Shown here piece by piece: positions 25,045 to 31,943 of a DNA stretch of 64,000 bases (position 1 is its first letter; each line of letters starts with the position of its first letter). The position numbers and the translations under genes are program-made. The notes beneath the pieces are model-generated. The model saw nothing but the letters and a program-made list of their open reading frames with translations, made no database searches and was not told where the DNA came from. This stretch comes from Acidimicrobiia bacterium. GTDB taxonomy: Bacteria; Actinomycetota; Acidimicrobiia; Acidimicrobiales; Aldehydirespiratoraceae. The DNA is taken from assembly GCA_022820805.1 (NCBI GenBank), contig JAJEEV010000007.1, positions 1 through 64,000 on the forward strand. The letters run 5' to 3'.

Positions 25045-26387
25045 GGATTCGTCGATCGTTGGATGGTGCCCGGCAAGGTGACGATCTCGGCCTCACCGAT
25101 GCCCACGTCAATGTCCAGGAGCAGCTCGCCGGTGGGGTCAGGCGCGTCCACCACGATCTCGCGGCTGATGCCGAGCCCGTCGTCGCTATCACTCCATGGG
25201 TACCGGTCTCCGGTCACCTGGATGTTGCCTGCACCCACCTTCATGTCGGCGGTCGTGGAGACGGAGTCGGGCACATACACACGCGGCTCGCCGATGCCGA
25301 GGCTGAGGTCCAGCTCATGGCGCCCGCCGTCGAGCTCGAGGGCCCGCAGGTCAACAACGATCTGGCCGATGCCGTGGCGGTACGCGCCTTCCAACTCCTC
25401 CAACTCTTCGACCGCGGCGACCGTCACCCGGGCCTCGCCCACTCCGGAGCCCCAGGGCAGGTCGGCGCCGACGAACAGGAACAGGGGCACGCACAGCCCC
25501 ACCCCGAGCACGATCAGCCCCCGGGCGGGGCGGACGAAGGCGGACGCCAGCAGTCCCGCGCCGGTTATGGCGACCGCGACCGCGAAGAAGACTCCGATGT
25601 CCATCGCGAACGCGTCGACGCGTTCGAGCATCATGGCCGCGCCCCCGTAGACGAGAAGCACTGCGAAGGTCAGCCAGCCGACCACTGAGCGGTCGCGGCT
25701 CTTCGCCTGCGGAGGCGGCGACGCGACCACGGGTCGGGGCTCGTGCGGCGCGGCGGTCGGCCACTCCGGCCCGGCCGCGGTGGGGGGAGGTGGCGCAGGA
25801 GTCGCGTGCACCGAGGAGGGCGGCGACGCGCCAGGCGGGGGCGCCGGAGCGGGCGGCCGGGCCGGAGCGGGCTTGGGTCGGCCGACTGATCCCGGCCACA
25901 CGACCAGGGCCACGCCGGCCGCGATGAGCATCAGCGCCAGGTAGGGAGCGATGCTCCACACGTCGACGAACACATCGAAGAGGTCACCGCTCAGGTTGGC
26001 GGTCACGAGCAGGCCCAGGCCGATCAGGGCCACCGCCATCAGGCTGCGGAAGCGGTGGGGCGAGTCTCCGCCGAGAGCCGAGGCCACCACGCTGCGCGAG
26101 TCCTCCCTGGGCATGGCCAGCCAGCCGATCAGGTACAGGAACGGGCCGGCACCGCCCAGAAACGTCAGCACGATGAAGGCGATCCTCACGATCACCGGGT
26201 CGATGCCGAAGTAGTTGCCGATGCCCCCCGCCACACCGGCGATCACCTTGTCGGTGGAGCTTCGGCAGAGAGTGCGGCGTCCGGCCGTGGGGCCGCCGGC
26301 GGGAGCATCGCCCGATGTGGCGCCCGCGGCTTCGTCGGAGCCGGGCTCTTCGGCGTCAGCGGTGCTGTCGGGTTGCTCCTCGGCCAT
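25041..26387 (-). CDS. PspC-domain membrane protein
   Basis: A 448-residue membrane protein. An acidic, Ala-rich leader is followed by a PspC domain (KVIAGVAGGIGNYFGIDPVIVRIAF, then LYLIGWLAMP). Further membrane segments, a Pro-rich linker (about residues 170-235), more membrane helices and a C-terminal LiaF-like beta domain (from about residue 330: ARVTVAAVEELEELEGAY) follow. PspC/LiaF proteins sense or transmit envelope stress. It is divergent from a histidine kinase that has its own PspC domain, so the protein probably belongs to that signalling system. The ATG 26387 is preferred over an earlier frame start because it is followed by the conserved acidic leader. Confidence 0.8.
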   Translation of the reverse strand: MAEEQPDSTADAEEPGSDEAAGATSGDAPAGGPTAGRRTLCRSSTDKVIAGVAGGIGNYFGIDPVIVRIAFIVLTFLGGAGPFLYLIGWLAMPREDSRSVVASALGGDSPHRFRSLMAVALIGLGLLVTANLSGDLFDVFVDVWSIAPYLALMLIAAGVALVVWPGSVGRPKPAPARPPAPAPPPGASPPSSVHATPAPPPPTAAGPEWPTAAPHEPRPVVASPPPQAKSRDRSVVGWLTFAVLLVYGGAAMMLERVDAFAMDIGVFFAVAVAITGAGLLASAFVRPARGLIVLGVGLCVPLFLFVGADLPWGSGVGEARVTVAAVEELEELEGAYRHGIGQIVVDLRALELDGGRHELDLSLGIGEPRVYVPDSVSTTADMKVGAGNIQVTGDRYPWSDSDDGLGISREIVVDAPDPTGELLLDIDVGIGEAEIVTLPGTIQRSTNP

Positions 26388-26517
26388 GGCGTCCAGTGTG
26401 TGCCCCGGCCTCGGGGAGCCCAATGGGGAATGTCCCTGAACTTTCCCCTAGGCCTGGTGCCTGGGTCAGGGGTGGTCCCCGGTGCCGTCCCGGTGCGGCC
26501 ATGCCATCATCTCTGCC

Positions 26518-27681
26518 ATGGCACCGACCCGCGCCGGTTGGCCGATCAGGTCCCGCACCGACCGGATGATCGCGGGGGTTTGCGGCGGCATCGGGGCGCG
26601 CCTCGGGATCGACACCACCATCGTGCGGATCGCATTCGTGGCTCTCGCGCTGGCCTGGGTCGGGGTGCCCCTCTACCTGCTGGGATGGATCCTGCTCCCG
26701 CGGGTCCCCGTCCCCGCCGCGGAAGGCGAGCCCGGCGGGACCGTGTCCTCGGCCCGCACTGCCACCCGGCGAGCCTCGGGCATCGCCCTGATCGTGATGG
26801 GCACGGTGCTTCTGGTCCGGCACTTCGGTCTCGCGCTGCCCGACACCCTCGTCTGGCCGGCGCTGTGCGTGGCCTTCGGGTTGGGGATCGTCGTCTGGAG
26901 GGTCCAACCCGCGGCGGGCATCGGCCGGGCCGCCGCCATACGGATCGCGGGGGGCACGATCCTGCTCGCGCTCGGGATCGGGGCCGTGGCCGCGACGAAC
27001 CTGTCGCTGTCGGCGGTGCGCGACGGGCTGCTGTCGGGCGGGCTGGTGGTCGGTGGGCTGGCTCTGATCGGCGGGCCGTGGGTGGCCGTGCTGCTCCGGG
27101 ACCGGCGCGAGGAGCGGCAGCGGCGCATCCGGGCCGACGAGCGGGCCGAGATGGCCGCCCACCTGCACGATTCGGTGCTACAGACCCTGGCCCTGGTGCA
27201 GCGGTCCGACGACCCGGCCCGGATGGCCGCGCTGGCCCGGCGCCAGGAGCGGGAGCTGCGGGGCTGGCTCTACGGCGGCGGTTCCGAGTCCAACCCGGAC
27301 ACGGTGAGGGCCGCGGTCGAGCATCTGGCCGGCGTGGTCGAGGACCGCCACGGTGTGGTCGTGGAGGTGGTGGCCGTTGGCGACGCCTTGTTGGATCCGG
27401 CCACGGAGTCGCTGGTGGCCGCGGCCGGTGAGGCCATGACCAACGCGGCCCGGTGGTCGGGTTGCCCGACCGTGTCGGTGTTCGTGGAGTCCACCCCTCA
27501 GGCCGTGGACGTGTTCGTGCGCGACCGGGGCGTCGGCTTCGATCCCGAGGCGGTGGAGGGGGACTCCCGCGGGATCCGCGACTCGATCCAGGGCCGGCTC
27601 GACCGGGTGGGCGGACGGTGCGACATCAACAGCTCGCCGGACCACGGCACCGAGGTGCGCCTGCACCTGGACCGCGGTTGA
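26518..27681 (+). CDS. PspC-domain sensor histidine kinase
   Basis: Sensor of a NarL-type two-component system. An N-terminal PspC domain (RMIAGVCGGIGARLGIDTTIVRIAF) and four to five membrane segments make up the first 200 residues. The kinase part has the HisKA_3 phosphorylation site in EMAAHLHDSVLQTLALVQ, the N-box AGEAMTNAARWSG and the G-box VRDRGVGFDPEA. This architecture is common in actinobacteria. It is followed after 15 bp by its response regulator. The signal is probably envelope state, shared with the divergent PspC protein. The start is ATG 26518. Confidence 0.88.
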   Translation: MAPTRAGWPIRSRTDRMIAGVCGGIGARLGIDTTIVRIAFVALALAWVGVPLYLLGWILLPRVPVPAAEGEPGGTVSSARTATRRASGIALIVMGTVLLVRHFGLALPDTLVWPALCVAFGLGIVVWRVQPAAGIGRAAAIRIAGGTILLALGIGAVAATNLSLSAVRDGLLSGGLVVGGLALIGGPWVAVLLRDRREERQRRIRADERAEMAAHLHDSVLQTLALVQRSDDPARMAALARRQERELRGWLYGGGSESNPDTVRAAVEHLAGVVEDRHGVVVEVVAVGDALLDPATESLVAAAGEAMTNAARWSGCPTVSVFVESTPQAVDVFVRDRGVGFDPEAVEGDSRGIRDSIQGRLDRVGGRCDINSSPDHGTEVRLHLDRG

Positions 27682-27696
27682 GGCGGGCGCCCTAGG

Positions 27697-28362
27697 GTGG
27701 CGGTCGTGGTTGCTGCGCCTCCCCGAGTGGTGATCGTCGACGACCACCGGCTGTTCCGCAGCGGGGTCCGGGCTGAGATCGGCGACCGGGTGACCGTCGT
27801 GGCCGAAGCCGACGATGTGGGCCCGGCGGTGGAGGCCATCGAGCTCTGGAGTCCCGACGTGGTCCTGCTGGACGTGCACCTGCCGTCGGGCTCGGGGAGC
27901 GAGGTGATCGAGGCCGTGGCCGCCACAGGCGTGGAGACCCGGTTCCTGGCACTGTCGGTGTCGGACGCCGCCACCGACGTGATCGCGGTGGTCAGGGCGG
28001 GCGCCAGGGGCTACGTCACCAAGTCGATCTCCGGCGAGCACCTGGTGGACGCCATCGAGCGGGTGCGCGACGGCGACGCGGTGTTCTCGCCCCGTCTGGC
28101 CGGGTTCGTGCTGGACGCCTTCGCCGCCGATGCGGTGGCGGTCGCCGGGTCGGAGGTAGACGAGGACCTGGACCGGCTCACGGCCAGGGAGCGAGAGGTG
28201 CTGCGCCACCTCGCCCGGGGCTACACCTACAAGGAGATCGCCCGCCAGCTGTCGATCTCGATCAAGACGGTGGAGACCCACGCCTCGGCGGTGTTGCGAA
28301 AGCTCCAGCTTTCGAACCGCCACGAACTGAGCCGCTGGGCCGCCGCCCGCCGCATCTGGTGA
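27697..28362 (+). CDS. NarL/FixJ-family response regulator
   Basis: The 221-residue regulator has a receiver domain (VVIVDDHRLFRSGVR with the acidic pair, DVVLLDVHLP with the phospho-Asp, GYVTKSISGEHL with the conserved Lys). A C-terminal LuxR-type helix-turn-helix follows (LTAREREVLRHLARGYTYKE, ISIKTVETHASAVLRKLQL). It is the partner of the PspC histidine kinase just upstream. Targets are not known; the kinase operon and the divergent PspC operon are natural candidates. The start is GTG 27697, with GTG 27706 possible. Confidence 0.9.
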   Translation: MAVVVAAPPRVVIVDDHRLFRSGVRAEIGDRVTVVAEADDVGPAVEAIELWSPDVVLLDVHLPSGSGSEVIEAVAATGVETRFLALSVSDAATDVIAVVRAGARGYVTKSISGEHLVDAIERVRDGDAVFSPRLAGFVLDAFAADAVAVAGSEVDEDLDRLTAREREVLRHLARGYTYKEIARQLSISIKTVETHASAVLRKLQLSNRHELSRWAAARRIW

Positions 28363-28390
28363 GAAACAGGGTGAACTAGGTTCTGCGTCC

Positions 28391-29188
28391 ATGACAGCCC
28401 AGGAGACCGCAGCGCAGCGTTGGGCGCGCCAGATGGCCGACTGGGCCATCCCGACCGAGATCCTCGACTCCGCCTCGCAGCGGCCCTTTGTGTTCAGCCC
28501 GGACATCTTCACCGCGCCCGAGCCGGGGACCTTCGAGCTGTCGCTGTCGAACCGGCGGGCGGCCGAGGCTCTGGTTGGCGGGGGCTCGGTGCTCGATGTC
28601 GGCTGCGGAGGCGGGGCGGCCGCCTTCGCGGTGGCGCCCCCGGCGACCGAGGTGATCGGCACCGACCGTCAGGCCGACATGCTCGAGCTGTTCGAAGCCA
28701 CCGCCGCCCGGCGCGGTGTCGCGGCCCGGACCCATGCCGGCTCATGGCCCGAGATCGCAGACTCGATACCCGTCGCGGATGTCGTCGTGTGCCACAACGT
28801 GCTCTACAACGCCGTCGACGTCCCGGCATTCGTGACCGCGCTGGACGCCCACGCCCGCCGCCGGGTGGTGATCGAGATCACGCCCAAGCACCCCCAGGAC
28901 CGTCGCCGCATGCTGTGGCGGCACTTCTGGAACCTGGAACGGCCTCACGAGCCCACCGCGGCCACCGCGGTCGAGGCCATCGCCGAGGCCGGCCTGCACC
29001 CCATCGCCGAGGAGTCGCTGCTGCCCGAGGATCCCCGCGCCGCTGCCCGCCAGGAGTTCCAGGGGGCTCAGTGGTGCCGCAACCTGTGCCTGCCGCCCGA
29101 GCGTGAGCCCGAGGTGGCCGCGCTCATCGCCGATGTGCCCTTCCCCCGCGAGCGGGTCACCATCTGGTGGGACATCGACCGCGACTGA
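28391..29188 (+). CDS. Class I SAM-dependent methyltransferase
   Basis: A 265-residue methyltransferase with motif I as VLDVGCGGGAAAFAVAPP (about residues 68-85), the acidic end of the second strand in VIGTDRQADML, and VADVVVCHNVLYN as the motif IV region. The substrate is unknown. The ATG at 28391 lies 28 bp after the response regulator gene and may be cotranscribed. It converges with the DUF1059 gene at 29194 with only 5 bp between stops, marking the left edge of the hydrogenase region. Confidence 0.8.
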   Translation: MTAQETAAQRWARQMADWAIPTEILDSASQRPFVFSPDIFTAPEPGTFELSLSNRRAAEALVGGGSVLDVGCGGGAAAFAVAPPATEVIGTDRQADMLELFEATAARRGVAARTHAGSWPEIADSIPVADVVVCHNVLYNAVDVPAFVTALDAHARRRVVIEITPKHPQDRRRMLWRHFWNLERPHEPTAATAVEAIAEAGLHPIAEESLLPEDPRAAARQEFQGAQWCRNLCLPPEREPEVAALIADVPFPRERVTIWWDIDRD

Positions 29189-29193
29189 GGCGG

Positions 29194-29370
29194 TCAGACC
29201 TCCCGGACCGTGGTCAGCGCGTAGTCGATCAGCGTGACGTTGAGTTCCACGTCGTGGGCGTCGCGGGCGTGCTGGGCCACCGCGGCCAGCAGCTCCTCAG
29301 CGGTGTCGGCCACCGCCACCGTCTTGCAGTCGGTGACCCCGACCCGGCTGCATGCGAATTCAAGCGCCAT
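29194..29370 (-). CDS. DUF1059 small protein
   Basis: A 58-residue protein of the DUF1059 type: MALEFACSRVGVTDC at the start with two Cys, then ADTAEELLAAVAQHARDAHD, the family's helix with its two His. Such proteins are short, soluble and of unknown role. It is the last gene of a three-gene unit (with the small membrane proteins at 29382 and 29659) downstream of a predicted operator at 29950. That places it in the hydrogenase regulon. The four Cys/His residues could bind a metal, which is a guess. Confidence 0.7.
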   Translation of the reverse strand: MALEFACSRVGVTDCKTVAVADTAEELLAAVAQHARDAHDVELNVTLIDYALTTVREV

Positions 29371-29381
29371 CGCGGTGCTCC

Positions 29382-29642
29382 TCAGCTCGCCTGAGACTCT
29401 GGCGCCAAGCTGGCGGCCACGGACTCCAAGGTGTCGGCGACCGCTTCCAGGTCGGTCTTCACCGGGGTCAGCAACTCGCCCAGCGGTTCGGTCCGGTGGG
29501 CGATGGAGCGCACGCCGAAGGTGATCTTGCCGAGGGAGTCGTTGACGGCCCGCAGCACGATCACCACCCGGGTCAGGTAGTAGGCGAGCGCGGCCGCGAT
29601 TACGAGGGCGATCACGATGGTGACCACGGCTGCAGCGGGCAT
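29382..29642 (-). CDS. Small membrane-anchored helical protein, set 1
   Basis: An 86-residue protein with one N-terminal membrane helix (VVTIVIALVIAAALAYYLT) and a soluble helical tail. The segment SLGKITFGVRSIAHRTEPLG closely matches SLGKVTFGVRAIETQCASVG of the protein encoded at 47162, near the hydrogenase subunits, so the two are paralogues. The tail probably forms a coiled-coil or helical bundle on the cytoplasmic side. The role may be to anchor or arrange a membrane-linked redox complex. It has no known family name. Confidence 0.65.
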   Translation of the reverse strand: MPAAAVVTIVIALVIAAALAYYLTRVVIVLRAVNDSLGKITFGVRSIAHRTEPLGELLTPVKTDLEAVADTLESVAASLAPESQAS

Positions 29643-29658
29643 CAGATCACTCCTGCCG

Positions 29659-29907
29659 TCATAGCAGCGGTCCTGCGGCGGTCACGTAGCGCACCGCCAG
29701 ACCCTTGGCCGCTGACACGAGGTCGCGGGTGTCGGCCACCGCCGGCACCGGCTCGAGGTTCTTGGTCAGGCCGACGCCGTGCTCGAGGATGTCGTCGGCG
29801 TAGCGCTTGATCTCCAGCGCGGGGCGCATCACCCGGTTGGCCAGCAACAGCACGATCGGCACGACGGCCAGAAGCAGCACCGCGTTGCCGATCCACCAGA
29901 GCCACAT
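29659..29907 (-). CDS. Small membrane-anchored helical protein, set 1
   Basis: An 82-residue protein with an N-terminal membrane helix (GNAVLLLAVVPIVLLLANRV) and a helical tail (EIKRYADDILEHGVGLTKNLE). It is the first gene of the three-gene unit and starts 43 bp from the predicted operator at 29950-29970. Its position matches the small membrane proteins at 47425 and 47703 beside the hydrogenase. The function is unknown. Confidence 0.65.
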   Translation of the reverse strand: MWLWWIGNAVLLLAVVPIVLLLANRVMRPALEIKRYADDILEHGVGLTKNLEPVPAVADTRDLVSAAKGLAVRYVTAAGPLL

Positions 29908-29949
29908 AGTCGTCTCCTCCGTGTGCGCTGCGGCGGATCATAGTCGCGT

Positions 29950-29970
29950 CTAGGTGCAATCCGCATCTAG
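29950..29970. promoter_or_regulatory. Predicted operator A of the hydrogenase regulon
   Basis: A 21-bp imperfect palindrome with half-sites CTAGGTGC and GCATCTAG around five central bases. It shares length, spacing and outer bases with sites at 37783-37803 and 47985-48005. It lies between the end of the selenoprotein ATPase gene and the start of the small membrane protein gene at 29907. The regulator is unknown; the PadR protein at 46424 is a candidate. Confidence 0.65.
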
Positions 29971-30010
29971 TCGGGCCGCTTGGGAGCGGTCGCAGGACGC
30001 CTGCTCGGCT

Positions 30011-30745
30011 TCAGCCGGCGAGGCCGAGCACGTCGACGAGGCTCTCCAGCGCGGCCACGGCGGGCGCGCCGGGCTCGTGGTCGACCGGCGACACCCCGAG
30101 GCGGTCGGCCGCATCGACCGCTGGATCATCGGGGACCACCACCAGCGTCCGGTCGCCGAAGGCCTCCCGGATACGGGCCCGGTCGCCGTCGTCGCTGACC
30201 TTGTTGGCGACCACCACCACACGGCCCTGCCGCTGCTCCTCAGCGACGGCCACGGCCCGATGGGCCACGTCGATCGAACGCAGCGTCGGCTCCACCACGA
30301 CTACGGTCGCGTCCGCCGATTGGCTGGCCAGCCGGGTCAGGGTGCCGATCCCAGCCTCAAGGTCGGCCACGACGGTGGTGGACTCGTCATTCACGGAGCC
30401 GAGCAACTGCTCGGCGGACAGCCCGCATCAAGGTCAACCGGGCTCAGGATTCTCGATGCGGGTGATCACCGAGAGGCGCACCCCGTCGGGGGCGTCGGCG
30501 CCATAGAGGTCGAGGATGTCTTCCCAGGTCGGGGCATGGTCGGCCGCGCCCTCGTCGACCTCCTCGCGCAAGGTCACGAGCCGCTCGGTCTCGGTGTCGC
30601 CGACTCCCAGCGACAGGCCGAGGTTGGGGTTGGTGTCGCAGTCGAGGGCCACCACCCGGGCGCCCCGCCGGCCCAGCGTGCGGGCCAGCACCGCGCTGGT
30701 GGTGGTCTTGCCCGCTCCGCCCTTGCCGACGACGGCGATCTTCAC
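30011..30745 (-). CDS. CooC-type nickel-handling ATPase with a Sec-x-Sec motif (two in-frame UGA codons)
   Basis: A MinD/CooC-family P-loop ATPase of 244 residues if two UGA codons (30436-30434 and 30430-30428) are read as selenocysteine. It has the deviant Walker A GKGGAGKTTT, ALDCDTNPNLGLSLG, and the downstream VVADLEAGIGTLTR and VVVVANKVSDD motifs. The UGAs give Gly-Sec104-Pro-Sec106-Cys. The paralogue at 40127 has Cys103-Thr-Cys105 and that at 45582 has Cys105-Met-Cys107; in CooC1 this CxC pair binds nickel at the dimer interface. The frame is unbroken on both sides, and a perfect hairpin lies 12 nt after the second UGA. The start GTG has AGGAGG upstream and overlaps the preceding stop (GTGA). 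Ordinary calling would split it into two pieces. A role in nickel insertion for the hydrogenase is inferred. Confidence 0.85.
30398..30415 (-). promoter_or_regulatory. Putative bacterial SECIS hairpin of the CooC-type gene
   Basis: In the mRNA sense, GCCGAGC, the loop AGTT and GCTCGGC form a perfect 7-bp stem. It begins 12 nt after the second UGA and 18 nt after the first. Bacterial SECIS elements are short hairpins just 3' of the UGA with a G-U in the loop, as here. One hairpin may serve both UGA codons. Confidence 0.65.
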
Positions 30746-31542
30746 TGCGCCACCTCCTCGCTGAGACCATAGAGCGACACGACATGGTCGACCAAGCCAT
30801 CCACGGACCGGGCCAGCGCGCCTTGCGGAGCGGAGTCCAGCGGGGCGGCGCCGCGGCGGTCGGCCCTCCCGGCAGCGCTGTCGTGGGGGACGGCTGCGGC
30901 GGCCTCCAGGCCCAGACGCTCCGAGACCCGTGCCGCGTCGGAGCCGTTGCGGGCCTTGTTGACGACCAGCACGAGGCGAGCCGGCCCCCACTTCGCCCCG
31001 GAGAGGGTCAGCAGGCGCTTGGCGGTGTGCATCGACTTGACGGTCGGCTCGACCACCACGCACACGGTGTCGGCGTACTTGGCCCAGCCGAACATGGCCT
31101 GACGGGTGCCGCCGGGCAGGTCGCCGACCAGGTGCCACGCGTCCCGGTCGAGTTCGGCGACCACCTGGCTCCAGGCGTGCTGGGCCTGCTGGAGCCGCAC
31201 CACCGGGCCCCAGAGGTTCCCGAACTGGAGGTAGCGGACACCGTCGGGACACGGCGCCGTGTACCGGTCCACGATGTCATCGGCATCCAGATCCGGCCGC
31301 AGCACCCAGCGGGGCCCTCCCTCGGGCCCGGGGACCACCACGTCGTCGGGGATGGGATGGTCGTCCACCCCCACCCCCAGCGAGTAGGGCAGCCCCGGCA
31401 TCGGGTCGGAGTCGAGCGCCAGCACCGGCTGACCGCGGCGGGCCAGCAGCCGGGCGAAGGTGCCCGCGATGGTCGACTTGCCCGCGCCCCCCTTGCCGAC
31501 GAAAGCCACCCGGATCATCGACGTCGGCGTTGTTGCGGCCAT
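30742..31542 (-). CDS. MinD/CooC-like P-loop ATPase without the CxC pair
   Basis: A 266-residue ATPase of the ParA/MinD/CooC superfamily with deviant Walker A FVGKGGAGKSTIAG, the LALDSDPMPGLPYSLG segment, LVGDLPGGTRQAMFGW and VLVVNKARNG. Unlike its three paralogues in this window it has no Cys/Sec pair in the central loop. It may pair with the Sec-containing ATPase whose start overlaps its stop. It lies 26 bp downstream of the DsrE-like selenoprotein gene. The start is ATG 31542, or ATG 31518 just before the first strand. It could deliver metal, or control assembly of the metal site; its partner is not shown by sequence. Confidence 0.8.
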   Translation of the reverse strand: MAATTPTSMIRVAFVGKGGAGKSTIAGTFARLLARRGQPVLALDSDPMPGLPYSLGVGVDDHPIPDDVVVPGPEGGPRWVLRPDLDADDIVDRYTAPCPDGVRYLQFGNLWGPVVRLQQAQHAWSQVVAELDRDAWHLVGDLPGGTRQAMFGWAKYADTVCVVVEPTVKSMHTAKRLLTLSGAKWGPARLVLVVNKARNGSDAARVSERLGLEAAAAVPHDSAAGRADRRGAAPLDSAPQGALARSVDGLVDHVVSLYGLSEEVAQ

Positions 31543-31568
31543 CGTCCGGCGCAGGTTCCCGGAGGCGG

Positions 31569-31943
31569 TCAGCCTCCGACGAAGACCAGCTCCGACGTGC
31601 CGTCAGCAACCTCGGTCAGGATCTCGCCCAGGAAGCGGAAGGACGCGCCGACACCGGCCGCTTCGGTCGCAGACACCCCACGGGCGTCACTGGAGTGCGG
31701 TCAAAACGACACCGCGAAGGGCGCATCCGAACCGGCGGCCACCCTCTGGCGCACGTCCCGCCCCATCTCGGTGTCGGGGATTACGTCCAGATCGGCGACC
31801 GAGACCGCCGCGCCGGCCAGGCGGACCTCCGCCTCCAGCCCGGCCGAGCTGGCGACGGTAGCGAAGTGATACGCCCGGAACACCGCATCGATGTCGGTGC
31901 GAGGATCGGCCGTCGTGAAGAAGATCAGTTTGCGCCGCGTCAT
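31569..31943 (-). CDS. DsrE-family selenoprotein (one in-frame UGA)
   Basis: A DsrE/DsrF-like protein of 124 residues if the UGA at 31703-31701 is read as selenocysteine (residue 81). The first 80 residues give KLIFFTTADP, the AYHFATVASSAGLEAEVRLAG segment and SDAPFAVSF. After the UGA the same frame continues PHSSDARGVSATEAAGVG and ends ELVFVGG, the usual last strand of the fold, then stops with TGA at 31569. Stopping at the UGA would lose that strand and leave a 158-bp gap; readthrough leaves 26 bp to the next gene. The ATG overlaps the preceding ABC-transporter stop. DsrE proteins handle sulfur on a Cys; here the reactive residue may be Sec. The precise substrate is unknown. Confidence 0.82.
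31674..31697 (-). promoter_or_regulatory. Putative SECIS hairpin of the DsrE-like gene
   Basis: In the mRNA sense, CACTCCA pairs with TGGGGTG (7 bp, one U-G pair) around a 10-nt loop that begins with GU. The stem begins 3 nt after the UGA. This is closer than in the E. coli fdhF element, so it is a weaker case than the hairpin at 30398. Confidence 0.45.

Noticed and set aside
30011-30745. Reading the two-UGA ATPase as a pseudogene split into two fragments.
   Set aside because: The frame never shifts, both stops are UGA and both fall on the two positions where paralogues have the metal-binding Cys. No other stop occurs in 244 codons, and tRNA-Sec plus a hairpin are present. Random decay would not hit just these two codons.
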